Part shown: in pieces, positions 1 through 8,917 of the stretch
Position numbering within the stretch: position 1 is the stretch's first letter
Layout of the letters: every line of letters begins with the position of its first letter
Assembly: GCF_006715395.1 (NCBI RefSeq)
Contig: NZ_VFNC01000003.1
Location: 1,240,001 to 1,304,000 of the forward strand
DNA: 64,000 bases
Source of the DNA: Streptomyces sp. SLBN-31
GTDB lineage: Bacteria > Actinomycetota > Actinomycetes > Streptomycetales > Streptomycetaceae
Direction: 5' to 3'
Made by a program: the position numbers and the translations under genes
Notes under the pieces: model-generated
What the model was told of the DNA's origin: nothing
The model's input: only the letters and a program-made list of their open reading frames with translations
Database searches by the model: none

Positions 1-25
1 TACCCATCAACAGGGGAGAGTTGAG

Positions 26-916
26 ATGCGTGCAGCAGTGGTGCAGACGTTCGGCGGGCCCGAGGCCGTCGAGGTCGTCGAGACCGAACTGCCCGAGCCG
101 GGGGCGCGGCAGATACGGATCAAGGTCGCGGCGGCCACGCTGAACCCGGTGGACGCCGGCGTGCGGGAGGGGTTCTTCGGAGGCGCGGGCAAGCAGATCG
201 GGTTCGGCTGGGACGTCGCCGGGACGGTGGACACGACGGGCGTGGCCACGGCGTGGAGCGCAGGCGACCGGGTGGTGGCCCTCGATCCCGGCATGGTGCG
301 GCCGGTGGGCACGCACGCGGAGTACGTCGTCGTCGACACGGACGCGGTCGCGAAGGCGCCCGTCACGGTCGACGCCGTGCATGCCTCGACGCTGCCCCTG
401 AACGCCCTGACCGCCGCACAGGCCCTGGACCTGCTGGAGTTGAGCGAGGGACAGTCCCTGCTGGTCACCGGCGCGGCGGGCGCGGTCGGCGGCTTCGCCG
501 TCCAACTCGCCGCCCGCCGGGGGGTGTCGGTGACCGCGCAGGCCAGGGCGGGCGACGAGGAGCTCGTACGGTCCTTGGGCGCCGCGCACTTCACCTCCGG
601 TCCCGTCGGAGCGGGCACCGTCGACGCCGTGCTGGACGCCGCGGTGCTCGGGGAGGCGGCCCTGGAGTGGGTGCGGGACGGCGGCGCCTACGTCGGTGTA
701 CGGCCCGGCGGGGAGCCGGCCTCGGTGCGCGGGGTGCGGACGACGTCCGTCGCGGTCCGCCCCGACGGCGCCCGCCTGGCCGAGCTCGCGGCGCTGGTGG
801 ACCAGGGCGTGCTGACCCTCCGGGTCGCGGAGACCTACCCCCTGGACGACGTGGCCAAGGCCCACGCCCGCCTCGCGGAGGGCGGCTTCCGGGGGCGGCT
901 GGTGCTGGTCCCCTAG
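26..916 (+). CDS. NADPH-dependent quinone reductase-type oxidoreductase (MDR superfamily)
   Basis: A 296-residue zinc-independent medium-chain dehydrogenase/reductase of the quinone reductase branch. The N-terminal GroES-like half contains the family signature around AAATLNPVDAGVREG. The Rossmann half has the nucleotide-binding loop VTGAAGAVGG at about residues 147-156. No catalytic or structural zinc cysteines are visible, as expected for quinone or enone reduction with NADPH. The ATG follows a GGGGAGAG ribosome site by a few bases. Its stop codon overlaps that of the convergent MFS gene on a shared CTAG. The substrate cannot be told from sequence. Confidence 0.85.
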   Translation: MRAAVVQTFGGPEAVEVVETELPEPGARQIRIKVAAATLNPVDAGVREGFFGGAGKQIGFGWDVAGTVDTTGVATAWSAGDRVVALDPGMVRPVGTHAEYVVVDTDAVAKAPVTVDAVHASTLPLNALTAAQALDLLELSEGQSLLVTGAAGAVGGFAVQLAARRGVSVTAQARAGDEELVRSLGAAHFTSGPVGAGTVDAVLDAAVLGEAALEWVRDGGAYVGVRPGGEPASVRGVRTTSVAVRPDGARLAELAALVDQGVLTLRVAETYPLDDVAKAHARLAEGGFRGRLVLVP

Positions 917-2322
917 TGGTGCTGCTCGGCCGGGGCCTTGCGGGGCAGCAGGCGTACGAGGGGCAGGCACAGGATGAGGGACGCGGCGACGGCGGTGAGG
1001 CTCGCGTACAGGGCGTGGGTCTCGCCGCCGCCGACGGTGTGGAAGTAGACCGTGGTGACGGCCGCCGCCCCGACGGCGTTGGCGAGTTGCTGCACGGCGT
1101 TGAGCGAGCCGCTCGCGCTGCCCGCCTCCTCGGGGGCGATGTCGCCGATGGTGACGTCGTAGACGGTGCCGAAGCAGGTGCCCATGCCGAGGCCGACGAG
1201 CAGGAGCGGCGGGACGAGGGCCCACGCGGACCCCTCGGCGGCCAGGGCCAGCCAGCCGCAGCCGGCGAGGATCGACAGCAGCCCCACGACGACCAGTCGG
1301 CGGCCGTGGCGGTGGATCAGGCGGTAGCAGGCGATGGACGCGACGACGATCCCGGCTGACAGGGGGATCAGGCCGAGCGCGGTGCCCGCGGGGGAGCGGC
1401 CGAGGCCGCGCTGGAGGTAGAGGGAGACGGTGTAGAGCAGGCCCGCGACCGCGGCGAAGGCGAGGACACCGAGGACCAGGCCCGAGGTGAAGCCGCGGTT
1501 GTGCAGCAGGCTCGGCCGGATCAGTGGTTCGGGGGCCGTGCGCTGGCGCCGGCAGAAGGCGGCGAACAGGGCGAGGCCGGCGAGGAGCAGGGCGAGGGGC
1601 CGGGTTCCCCAGCCGCCGTCCGAGCCGTCGATCAGCCCGCCGAGCAGGCCCAGCATGGCGCCCGCGAGGAGGGCGGAGCCGGGACCGTCGACGGCGACGG
1701 ACGCGTCGCCGCGGTCCCGGGGGAGCAGACGGGCGGCGGCGATGAGGGCGCCGCCACCCAGGAGCAGGTTGATCAGGAACATGGGGCGCCACCCGAGACC
1801 GGCGAGGTCGGCGTCGACCAGGAACCCGGCGAGGATCGGCCCGCCGACGGCGGACAGGCCCATGACCGGCCCGAAGAGGCTGAACGCCGTTCCGATCCGG
1901 TCGCGGGGCCAGGTCGCGCCGAGGATGCCGAAACCCTGCGGGATGACGAGCGCCCCGAAGGCGCCCTGCACGAGCCGGGCGACGACCAGCGCCGCCGGGC
2001 CGGGGGCCAGCCCGCAGGCCAGGGAGGCCGCGACGAAGCCGGCGAGTCCGGTCAGGAAGAGCCGGCGGCGTCCGTACCGGTCGCCGAGCCGTCCGCCGGG
2101 CACGAGCAGCACGCCGAGGGCGAGCGCGTAGGAGGCGCCGAGCCACTGCACGAGGCCGGCGCCCCCGCCCAGGTCCCGGGTGATCGTCGGTGCGGCGATG
2201 TTGGTGATGGTCGCGTCAAGGAGGTCGAGGACGTCTGCGGCGAGGACCACCGCGAGGACGGCCCAGCGGGCGCGGGAGGTCAGCGGCGGGCCATTAACTG
2301 CGTTACGAAGAATCTGTGTCAC
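913..2322 (-). CDS. MFS transporter, DHA2 (EmrB/QacA-like) drug exporter family
   Basis: A 469-residue integral membrane protein rich in hydrophobic helices, with the MFS loop 2-3 motif GGRLGDRYGRRR near residues 80-91 and the helix 1 motif LDLLDATITNIAAP. Length and the long C-terminal half suggest the 14-helix proton-driven exporter group. The start used is GTG at 2322; it lies inside an inverted repeat, so the true start could be slightly downstream. No regulator is divergent to it. The nearest candidate is the AraC-type gene lying upstream in the same orientation. Substrate unknown. Confidence 0.85.
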   Translation of the reverse strand: MTQILRNAVNGPPLTSRARWAVLAVVLAADVLDLLDATITNIAAPTITRDLGGGAGLVQWLGASYALALGVLLVPGGRLGDRYGRRRLFLTGLAGFVAASLACGLAPGPAALVVARLVQGAFGALVIPQGFGILGATWPRDRIGTAFSLFGPVMGLSAVGGPILAGFLVDADLAGLGWRPMFLINLLLGGGALIAAARLLPRDRGDASVAVDGPGSALLAGAMLGLLGGLIDGSDGGWGTRPLALLLAGLALFAAFCRRQRTAPEPLIRPSLLHNRGFTSGLVLGVLAFAAVAGLLYTVSLYLQRGLGRSPAGTALGLIPLSAGIVVASIACYRLIHRHGRRLVVVGLLSILAGCGWLALAAEGSAWALVPPLLLVGLGMGTCFGTVYDVTIGDIAPEEAGSASGSLNAVQQLANAVGAAAVTTVYFHTVGGGETHALYASLTAVAASLILCLPLVRLLPRKAPAEQHH

Positions 2323-2326
2323 GCAG
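2298..2326. promoter_or_regulatory. Inverted repeat over the MFS start codon (candidate operator)
   Basis: Half-sites CTGCGTTA (2298-2305) and TCACGCAG (2319-2326) are inverted with 7 of 8 positions matching and a 13-base spacer. They span the predicted GTG start of the exporter gene. This geometry resembles a repressor site for an efflux gene, but no divergent TetR or MarR gene is present. Inference only. Confidence 0.3.
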
Positions 2327-2595
2327 CTAAAATAGCGAGCGACGAGCCGGGACGGTCAAGCGGTTTACGCGGGGAAGGGACGACCGGTTCGGCCGAGCGC
2401 AGTGAGCGCAGAGGAGTGCGCCGGGCCGCATGACGCGGCGGAGGGCCCTTCGGGCTGGTCCAGCGCTTGGGCGGGGCGAGGTCGGCTGCGGCGGTCAAGG
2501 GCAGTCGGTGGGTGCTGGGCCGGGCGGGGTGGGGGAGCGCTGTCGCGCGGGTGCGGGGTCGGCCGAGGCCGTCGAGCGCGTTCGGCGGCTGCGGG
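2323..2595. other. Intergenic stretch between AraC regulator and MFS exporter
   Basis: 273 bases without a convincing gene. It holds the upstream region of the exporter and the 3' flank of the regulator. A short GGGCCC-TTCG-GGC fold near 2443-2455 could be a weak terminator. Nothing else stands out. Confidence 0.4.
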
Positions 2596-3402
2596 TCAGT
2601 GCAGGCCCTGTGCTGCGTATGCCGCCGGCGGCACGCCCACCGTTGCCGTGAAGTCCCGTACCAGGTGGGCCTGGTCGGCGTAGCCGAGGTCGGCGGCGAG
2701 TGACGCCCAGTCGATGCGGTCCGCCGTCTCGGCGCGCTCCAGGGCCTCGTGGATGCGGTAGCGCAGGATGACCCACTTCGGGCCCACGCCGACGTACCCG
2801 GCGAACAGGCGCTGCAGGAGTCGTACGGACATGCCCTCGGTCCGGGCCAGCTCGGTGACCCGGCGGATGCCGCGGTCGGTGCGCGCCCGCTCGACCAGGG
2901 CCGTGGCGAGATCGGCCTGAGGGTCGGGCCGTGGGTCCAGGGCGAGGAGGAAGGCGTCGAGGGCGGCGACGCGGGCCGTCTCGTCGTCGGGAGCCAGGAC
3001 CGCCGCGAGGTCGGCGTCCGGGAAGACCGCGGGGGAGCGGACCCGGCGGCCCGTCCACTCGCTCACCGGCCTGTCCGGTGCGAAGGGACGGAAGGCGCCC
3101 GGGCGGAACTTGACGCCGCAGACCCGGCCCCGCCCCTCCAGCTTCTGGGTGAACAGGCCGTGCTGGACACCGGCGACCTCCACGAAGGGCTCCTGCCCCT
3201 CGAACCGCTGGAAGACGACGTGGACGGCCGGGTGCGGGACCACGTGCGAGACGTACGGCTCGGGCAGGTCCCAGTCGATCAGCCAGTAGTGCTCGACGTA
3301 CCTGCTCAGCGGCTCGGCGGCGTCCGGGCGGCGGAAGTCCACGCGCGCGAGGAAGTCCGCGGCGCCGACGATGCCTCGGGTGTCACGGCGTGGGGCGGCC
3401 AT
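2596..3402 (-). CDS. AraC-family transcriptional regulator with DUF6597-type N-terminus
   Basis: A 268-residue regulator. The N-terminal ligand domain contains the SRYVEHYWLIDWDLP and HVVPHPAVHVVFQ segments typical of the DUF6597 group of AraC proteins. The C-terminal third has the double helix-turn-helix, with GMSVRLLQRLFAGYVGVGPK and the second helix LGYADQAHLVRDF. The gene lies upstream of the exporter in the same orientation, separated by 273 bases, and is divergent from the flavin monooxygenase pair. Either could be its target; no motif decides this. Confidence 0.85.
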   Translation of the reverse strand: MAAPRRDTRGIVGAADFLARVDFRRPDAAEPLSRYVEHYWLIDWDLPEPYVSHVVPHPAVHVVFQRFEGQEPFVEVAGVQHGLFTQKLEGRGRVCGVKFRPGAFRPFAPDRPVSEWTGRRVRSPAVFPDADLAAVLAPDDETARVAALDAFLLALDPRPDPQADLATALVERARTDRGIRRVTELARTEGMSVRLLQRLFAGYVGVGPKWVILRYRIHEALERAETADRIDWASLAADLGYADQAHLVRDFTATVGVPPAAYAAQGLH

Positions 3403-3474
3403 GTCCGGATCGTAGGACGGGGCACTGACAACGCGCGGAATACCGGGAGCCCGGCCCTCGTTCGACGGTATAGT

Positions 3475-3485
3475 TTAACGGTCAA
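3475..3485. promoter_or_regulatory. Short dyad upstream of the flavin monooxygenase gene
   Basis: TTAACGGTCAA is an 11-base near-palindrome (arms TTaAC/GTcAA) placed 22 bases before the monooxygenase ATG, in an AT-richer patch (TATAGTTTAAC) unlike its surroundings. Position and symmetry fit an operator or core promoter. The binding protein is unknown. Confidence 0.3.
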
Positions 3486-3506
3486 CAACTTGGAGGTTGA
3501 GCGACC

Positions 3507-4595
3507 ATGCAGTTCGGGATCTTCAGCGTCGGCGATGTCACGCCGGACCCGACGACGGGCCGTACGCCGACCGAGCGCGAGCGGATCAAGGCCATGGTCG
3601 CCATCGCGCTGAAGGCCGAGGAAGCGGGCCTGGAGGTCTTCGCGACCGGCGAGCACCACAACCCGCCGTTCGTCCCCTCGTCCCCGACGACCATGCTCGG
3701 CTACATCGCGGCCCAGACGGAGAAGCTGATCCTCTCCACCTCCACCACCCTCATCACCACCAACGACCCGGTGAAGATCGCCGAGGACTTCGCGATGCTC
3801 CAGCACCTGGCCGACGGCCGGGTGGACCTGATGATGGGCCGCGGCAACACCGGCCCGGTCTACCCCTGGTTCGGGCAGGACATCCGCCAGGGCATCAACC
3901 TCGCGATAGAGAACTACGCGCTGCTGCGCCGCCTGTGGCGCGAGGACGTCGTCGACTGGGAGGGCAAGTTCCGCACCCCGCTGCAGGGCTTCACCTCCAC
4001 CCCGCGTCCGCTGGACGGCGTACCGCCCTTCGTCTGGCACGGCTCCATCCGCTCGCCGGAGATCGCCGAGCAGGCCGCCTACTACGGCGACGGCTTCTTC
4101 CACAACAACATCTTCTGGCCCGCCGACCACACCAAGCGCATGGTCGAGCTGTACCGGACCCGGTACGCGCACTACGGCCACGGCACGCCCGAACAGGCGA
4201 TCGTCGGCCTCGGCGGCCAGGTGTTCATGCGGAAGAACTCCCAGGACGCGGTGCGCGAGTTCCGCCCCTACTTCGACGTCGCCCCGGTCTACGGCCACGG
4301 GCCCTCCCTGGAGGACTTCACCGACCAGACCCCGCTGACCGTCGGCTCCCCGCAGCAGGTGATCGAGAAGACGCTGGCCTTCCGGGAGTACGCCGGTGAC
4401 TACCAGCGCCAGCTGTTCCTCGTCGACCACGCCGGGCTGCCGCTGAAGACCGTCCTGGAGCAGATCGACATGCTTGGCGAAGAGGTCGTGCCGGTACTGC
4501 GCAAGGAGTTCGCGGTCGGCCGCCCGGCCGACGCGCCCGAGGCGCCCACGCACACGTCCCTGCTCGCCGCCGCACGGAAGGAGACCACCGTATGA
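3507..4595 (+). CDS. LLM-class flavin-dependent oxidoreductase (luciferase-like monooxygenase)
   Basis: A 362-residue protein of the bacterial luciferase-like fold. Family landmarks include the N-terminal MQFGIFSVGD strand, EEAGLEVFATGEHHN, and RVDLMMGRGNTGPVYPWFG near residue 110. The ATG is preceded by TTGGAGG. Its stop overlaps the start of an FMN reductase gene (ATGA). Such two-component pairs use reduced FMN delivered by the partner to oxygenate a small organic substrate. Substrate unknown. Confidence 0.88.
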   Translation: MQFGIFSVGDVTPDPTTGRTPTERERIKAMVAIALKAEEAGLEVFATGEHHNPPFVPSSPTTMLGYIAAQTEKLILSTSTTLITTNDPVKIAEDFAMLQHLADGRVDLMMGRGNTGPVYPWFGQDIRQGINLAIENYALLRRLWREDVVDWEGKFRTPLQGFTSTPRPLDGVPPFVWHGSIRSPEIAEQAAYYGDGFFHNNIFWPADHTKRMVELYRTRYAHYGHGTPEQAIVGLGGQVFMRKNSQDAVREFRPYFDVAPVYGHGPSLEDFTDQTPLTVGSPQQVIEKTLAFREYAGDYQRQLFLVDHAGLPLKTVLEQIDMLGEEVVPVLRKEFAVGRPADAPEAPTHTSLLAAARKETTV

Positions 4596-5194
4596 AGCTC
4601 GTCGTCGTCTCGGCGGGGCTGAGCGTGCCCTCGTCCACCCGGCTGCTGGCCGACCGGCTGGCCGCGGCCGTCGACCGGCGCACCCCGGTCGAGGTCGAGG
4701 TCGTCGAGCTGCGCGACTTCGCCGTGGAGATCGCGCACAACCTCACCAACGGGTTCCCGGGCCGCGCCCTGTCCGCCGCGCAGGACGCCGTGACGAGCGC
4801 CGACGGACTGATCGTCGTCACCCCGGTGTTCTCCGCCTCCTACAGCGGGCTGTTCAAGTCCTTCTTCGACGTCCTCGACAAGGACGCGCTGGAGGGCATG
4901 CCGGTACTGATCGCGGCGACCGGCGGTACGGCCCGGCACTCGCTGGTGCTGGAACACGCGCTGCGCCCGCTGTTCGCCTACCTGCGGGCCGTGGTCGTGC
5001 CCACCGGGGTCTACGCCGCGTCCGAGGACTGGGGCGCGGAAGGGCTGGAGGGACGCGTCGAGCGGGCGGCGGGCGAACTGGCCGCGCTGATGACGGGGCT
5101 GTCGGCGGCACGGCCCGCCAAGGACGACCTCGAGGTGGTGCCGTTCGCGCAGCAACTGGCGGCGCTGCAGCCGGCCGGCCCGTCCGCCGTGTGA
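4592..5194 (+). CDS. NADPH-dependent FMN reductase (CE1759-like)
   Basis: A 200-residue flavodoxin-fold reductase. The N-terminal strand plus SAGLSVPSSTR loop would bind the FMN phosphate, and TPVFSASYSGLFKSFFD matches the second flavin-contact segment. Translational overlap with the luciferase-like gene (ATGA) indicates a coupled two-gene operon supplying reduced flavin to the monooxygenase. Length is normal for the family. Confidence 0.87.
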   Translation: MKLVVVSAGLSVPSSTRLLADRLAAAVDRRTPVEVEVVELRDFAVEIAHNLTNGFPGRALSAAQDAVTSADGLIVVTPVFSASYSGLFKSFFDVLDKDALEGMPVLIAATGGTARHSLVLEHALRPLFAYLRAVVVPTGVYAASEDWGAEGLEGRVERAAGELAALMTGLSAARPAKDDLEVVPFAQQLAALQPAGPSAV

Positions 5195-5339
5195 GGCCGG
5201 GGCGGCCCGCGACCTACGGTGAGAAGACGGTAGGCGTAGGGTCGCGGTTGCCTCTGTGACGGTGAGAGCGCGGTAAAAAAGGCCGATGGTAGCGCAGCTC
5301 ACCCGGCTGAACAGCGGCCGTGCTTGGCAAACTGGTCCC

Positions 5340-6062
5340 GTGCCCCAAACTGTGCTGCTCGCCGAAGACGACCGCGCCATCCGTCACGCCCTGGAACGCG
5401 CCCTGACCCTGGAGGGCTACCAGGTCACCGCGGTCGCCGACGGCGTCGAGGCGCTGGCGCAGGCCCACCGCACCCCACCCGACGTGCTCCTCCTCGACGT
5501 GATGATGCCCGGCATCGACGGCCTCCAGGTCTGCCGGGTGCTGCGCGCCGAGGGGGACCGCACCCCCATCCTGATGCTCACCGCGCTCGTCGAGACCGCG
5601 GACCGCATCGCCGGCCTGGACGCGGGCGCCGACGACTACGTCGTCAAGCCCTTCGACGTCGAGGAGGTCTTCGCCCGGCTGCGCGCCCTGCTGCGCCGGA
5701 CGGCCCCCGACAACGGCGCCGTCGCCGACGTACCGAAGGAGGTCCCGCCCGCCTCCGTCGACCGGCAGATCGAGGCGGCCGGACTGCGCATGGACGTGCA
5801 GGCGCGGCGCGCCTGGCGCGGGGAACGCGAGCTGGAGCTCACCCGCACCGAGTTCGAGCTGCTGGAACTGCTCGTACGCAACGCGGGCATAGTCCTCGAC
5901 CACTCGACGATCTACGACCGTATCTGGGGCTACGACTTCGGCCCCGGCTCCAAGAACCTCGCCGTCTACGTCGGCTACCTCCGCCGCAAGCTCGACGAGC
6001 CCGGCGCACCACAGCTCATCCACACGGTCCGTGGCGTGGGTTACGTGCTGCGGGAGGACTGA
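5340..6062 (+). CDS. OmpR/PhoB-family response regulator
   Basis: A 240-residue regulator. The receiver domain has the acidic pair D10-D11, phosphoacceptor D53 in LLLDVMMPG, and the switch lysine in DDYVVKPF. The C-terminal winged helix includes LTRTEFELLELL and HTVRGVGYVL. I chose GTG at 5340 because the receiver begins immediately after it; upstream in-frame sequence has no homology-like pattern. The kinase gene starts directly after the stop (TGAGTG), so the pair is co-transcribed. It resembles the MprA/TcrA group. Confidence 0.9.
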   Translation: MPQTVLLAEDDRAIRHALERALTLEGYQVTAVADGVEALAQAHRTPPDVLLLDVMMPGIDGLQVCRVLRAEGDRTPILMLTALVETADRIAGLDAGADDYVVKPFDVEEVFARLRALLRRTAPDNGAVADVPKEVPPASVDRQIEAAGLRMDVQARRAWRGERELELTRTEFELLELLVRNAGIVLDHSTIYDRIWGYDFGPGSKNLAVYVGYLRRKLDEPGAPQLIHTVRGVGYVLRED

Positions 6063-7502
6063 GTGGGCCGGCTCAGGCGGCTGCTGGCCAGACGGCGGCC
6101 CGGGCTGGTCTCCCTGCGCACCACGTTCGCCGTGTCGTTCGCGACGGTCACCGCGGCCGTCACCGTGCTGGTCGGCGTGCTGTCGTACAACGCCGCCGCG
6201 CGGCTGGTCCGGGTCGACCAGGAGTCCGTCTTCGACCAGGTGGTGCAGGACCTGCGCGACGAGGTGCGCCAGCACCGGATGACCCCGGACGACTTCTCCT
6301 CCTCGGCGCCGGGACACGACATCGTCCGTCCGGCACGGACGGACGTGCAGGTGCTGGGGCCGGACGGGAAGGTCGTCGACTCCGGGAGCCCGGGGCTGCC
6401 GGTCATCGCCAAGGACCGCCGGATCGCGGCCGCCCGGGCGGCCGGGAAGATGATCGAGCACAAGGACGTCAACGTCGACGCGGACGTCTACCGCATCGCG
6501 ACCGTCTCCCTCGGCACCGGGCGGGGCGCGGTGCAGGTCGCGCAGGAGTTCAGCGACACCGAGGACCTGCTGCGGGCCCTGCAGCAGCGCACGCTCATCC
6601 TCATGGGCGCGGTCGTCACGGCCGCCGGTCTGTTCGGCTGGTGGCTGGCCCGGCGCATCACCCGCCGCCTGATCATCCTGACCTCGGCCGCGGAGGACGT
6701 CGCCCGCACCCGGCAGCTCGGCATCGAGGTACCGGTCGCCGGCTACGACGAGGTGGGCCGCCTCGGCCGCGCCTTCGACCGCATGCTGGGGAGGCTGGCC
6801 CAGTCCGAGGAGGACCAGCGCCGGCTGGTCCAGGACGCGGGCCACGAGCTGCGCACCCCCCTGACCTCGCTGCGCACCAACATCTCCCTGCTGCGCCGCA
6901 TCGACGAGCTGCCGCCCGCCACCCGCGAGGAACTCGTCGCCGACCTCGGCCAGGAGGCCCGCGAACTGACCGACCTGGTCAACGAGTTGGTGGACCTGGC
7001 GGCCGGCCAGTCGGACACCGAGCCGCCCCAGCGGGTGGACCTCGCCGACATCGCCGAGGACGTCGCCGGGCTGGCGCGGCGCCGCACCGGCCGCGACATC
7101 ACCGTCCGCGCGAGCGGCGACACCACGACCGACGGCCGGCCCGGCATGCTGACCCGCGCGCTGTCCAACCTCGTCGAGAACGCGGCCAAGTTCGACCGGG
7201 AGGGCAAGGGCCCCATCGAGATCGCCGTCCACGGCCCCGCCCGCCCCGGCACCGTCCGCGTCGAGGTCCTCGACCGCGGCCCCGGCGTCGCCGGCCCCGA
7301 CCTCATCCGCATCTTCGACCGCTTCTACCGGGCCGCCGACGCGAGGTCCCTGCCGGGCTCCGGACTGGGCCTGTCGATCGTCCGCGAGGTCGCCATGGCC
7401 CACGGCGGCGCCCCCTTCGCCCTGCAACGCGACGGAGGCGGCGCGGTGATCGGCTTCACCGTCGGCGGCATTCCCACCGGTGGGGTGCGCGACGGAGGGT
7501 GA
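6063..7502 (+). CDS. HAMP-domain sensor histidine kinase
   Basis: A 479-residue membrane kinase. A transmembrane helix near residues 20-44 is followed by an extracytoplasmic sensor of about 130 residues and a second helix near 177-197. Next come a HAMP linker, the H-box with phospho-accepting H261 in DAGHELRTPLTSL, the N-box NLVENAAKF and the G-box GSGLGLSIV. It begins with GTG immediately after the regulator stop. The architecture is MprB-like; the signal is unknown. Confidence 0.9.
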   Translation: MGRLRRLLARRRPGLVSLRTTFAVSFATVTAAVTVLVGVLSYNAAARLVRVDQESVFDQVVQDLRDEVRQHRMTPDDFSSSAPGHDIVRPARTDVQVLGPDGKVVDSGSPGLPVIAKDRRIAAARAAGKMIEHKDVNVDADVYRIATVSLGTGRGAVQVAQEFSDTEDLLRALQQRTLILMGAVVTAAGLFGWWLARRITRRLIILTSAAEDVARTRQLGIEVPVAGYDEVGRLGRAFDRMLGRLAQSEEDQRRLVQDAGHELRTPLTSLRTNISLLRRIDELPPATREELVADLGQEARELTDLVNELVDLAAGQSDTEPPQRVDLADIAEDVAGLARRRTGRDITVRASGDTTTDGRPGMLTRALSNLVENAAKFDREGKGPIEIAVHGPARPGTVRVEVLDRGPGVAGPDLIRIFDRFYRAADARSLPGSGLGLSIVREVAMAHGGAPFALQRDGGGAVIGFTVGGIPTGGVRDGG

Positions 7503-7563
7503 GAGGGAGGGCCGGTGGCCGAAGTGGGGCGCCGGGTCGGCGGCGCTCCGGACGTTGGGGGGC

Positions 7564-7725
7564 GACGGGACCCGGTGGGCCGAGGCGAGGACTCGGGACG
7601 GCGGTTCCTCGCACGCGTGCGGAGACACGGCGGTGAGGGGCGGGGACGGGACCCGGTGGGCCGAGGCGAGGACTCGGGACGGCGGTTCCTCGCACGCGTG
7701 CGGAGACACGGCGGTGAGGGGCGGG
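7564..7725. repeat. 81-bp tandem direct repeat, two full copies
   Basis: Copy 1 is 7564-7644 and copy 2 is 7645-7725, essentially identical; a short imperfect third start (GACGG then GGTGGG) follows to about 7740. Each copy contains GGTTCCTCGCACGCGTGCGG, which holds the palindrome GCACGCGTGC. The repeat lies between the kinase and the DUF3515 gene. The 81-base period equals 27 codons, so frames stay open through it, but I see no support for translation. Confidence 0.9.
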
Positions 7726-7789
7726 GACGGTGCCGGTGGGAGACTTCCTGTTCGGCGCGGTGGGTCGGCCGTGGGGGAGGATCGGGGTT

Positions 7790-8296
7790 GTGAGGGGCTT
7801 GCGGGGTGGGCGGCGGGTGGCCGCTGTGGTGGGCGGGATCGGGGTCGTCGTCGGGGGTGTGCTCGTGGCGCGTGAGGTGAGCGCGCCGGACTTCGGCATC
7901 GAGGCCGCCTCCGCGGGCGGCACACCGCAGTGCGCGCGGATCGCGCGGGCGTACCCGGACGGCGTCGGCGGGCGGCGCCGGGACGGCACCTCGCTGCCCG
8001 GCGTCGGCGTATGGGGCGGCGGCGAGGTCACCGCACGGTGCGGCGTCGAGCCACCCGCCCCGACGACGGACGCCTGCCTGAGTGTCGACGGCGTGGACTG
8101 GGTGTGGCGCCCGGCAAGGCCCGGAAGCACCCGCAGGGTCCTCGTCACCTACGGCCGCGACCCCGCCGTCGAGGTCACGATCTCCGGCCGGTTCGCCGGC
8201 ACGGACGAGGTGCTGGTGGCGATGAGCCGGGTGGTCGACCCGGTCACGCAGCACGGGAAGTGCATCGGCGACGACGACGTCCCCCTGTCCGGCTGA
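7790..8296 (+). CDS. DUF3515-family membrane-anchored protein
   Basis: A 168-residue protein with an N-terminal hydrophobic segment (VAAVVGGIGVVVGGVLVA) followed by an extracytoplasmic domain. The domain matches the DUF3515 pattern of Streptomyces: PQCARIARAYPDGVGG, a conserved VTARCGV cysteine segment, a mid-domain WVW, and VTYGRDPAVEVTI. GTG at 7790 is preferred because GGGGGAGG lies 9 bases upstream. Function of the family is unknown. Confidence 0.75.
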   Translation: MRGLRGGRRVAAVVGGIGVVVGGVLVAREVSAPDFGIEAASAGGTPQCARIARAYPDGVGGRRRDGTSLPGVGVWGGGEVTARCGVEPPAPTTDACLSVDGVDWVWRPARPGSTRRVLVTYGRDPAVEVTISGRFAGTDEVLVAMSRVVDPVTQHGKCIGDDDVPLSG

Positions 8297-8455
8297 GACC
8301 GCCGGACCGCGCGGGAGGGCCCATCGGCCCGGGGCGCTGTCCCCACCGGCCCATCCCGGTGCCCCGGGTGGGCGGGATGGTGGGGATGAGACGTCGGGCA
8401 GCGGTCGCGGGTGTCCGGTCCGTGGCGGTCCGGCCGCGAGAGGGTGAGTGCCGTG

Positions 8456-8752
8456 ATGTTCTGGTATGACCACCAAGTCAGCGGGTGGGGCTGGTTCACG
8501 ATGTCGGTCGGCATGATCCTCTTCTGGGCCGTGCTCATCGCGCTCGGCGTCCTGCTCTTCCGCGCCCTGGCCCGGTCGGACGACTCCCCGACGTCCACCG
8601 GGACCCCGCCACGCGGCCCGGCGAGGTCCACCGCCGAGCAGCTGCTCGCCGAGCGGTTCGCGCGGGGCGAGATCGACGAGGACGAGTACCGTCACCGCCT
8701 GGCCGTGCTGCACGGCACGGACGACAGCGGGCCACGGCTCAGCAAGAGCTGA
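8456..8752 (+). CDS. Small membrane protein with SHOCT domain
   Basis: A 98-residue protein. One transmembrane helix (SVGMILFWAVLIALGVLLF) is followed by a linker and a C-terminal SHOCT motif (AEQLLAERFARGEIDEDEYRHRL). SHOCT motifs are short oligomerisation modules often found in small actinobacterial membrane proteins. A GTG three bases earlier could serve as start; the GAGAGGGTGAG ribosome site serves either. Confidence 0.8.
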   Translation: MFWYDHQVSGWGWFTMSVGMILFWAVLIALGVLLFRALARSDDSPTSTGTPPRGPARSTAEQLLAERFARGEIDEDEYRHRLAVLHGTDDSGPRLSKS

Positions 8753-8917
8753 CACCGCCCGGGCGGGCCCCGCGGGCGTCCCCGGCGGAGGCAGCCCGGC
8801 TGACGTGCGTCGACGCGGCCGCGGTCGACCTCGCGATCGGGCCTCGGCGCCGACGCCGCACCGCTGAAGCAGGCGGAGGCTTCCGCGCAGTCGCGGGTGC
8901 CATGACGCTGTTCTGGT

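Noticed and set aside
913..916. Shared CTAG stop codons as a regulatory signal (also at 53973-53976)
   Set aside because: Overlapping stops of convergent genes on CTAG arise simply because TAG read on both strands fits this palindrome; compact packing is enough explanation.
7325..8755. Minus-strand 476-codon frame across the 81-bp repeat
   Set aside because: Covers the DUF3515 and SHOCT genes in antisense and is Pro/Arg-rich; its internal repeat only reflects the DNA duplication.
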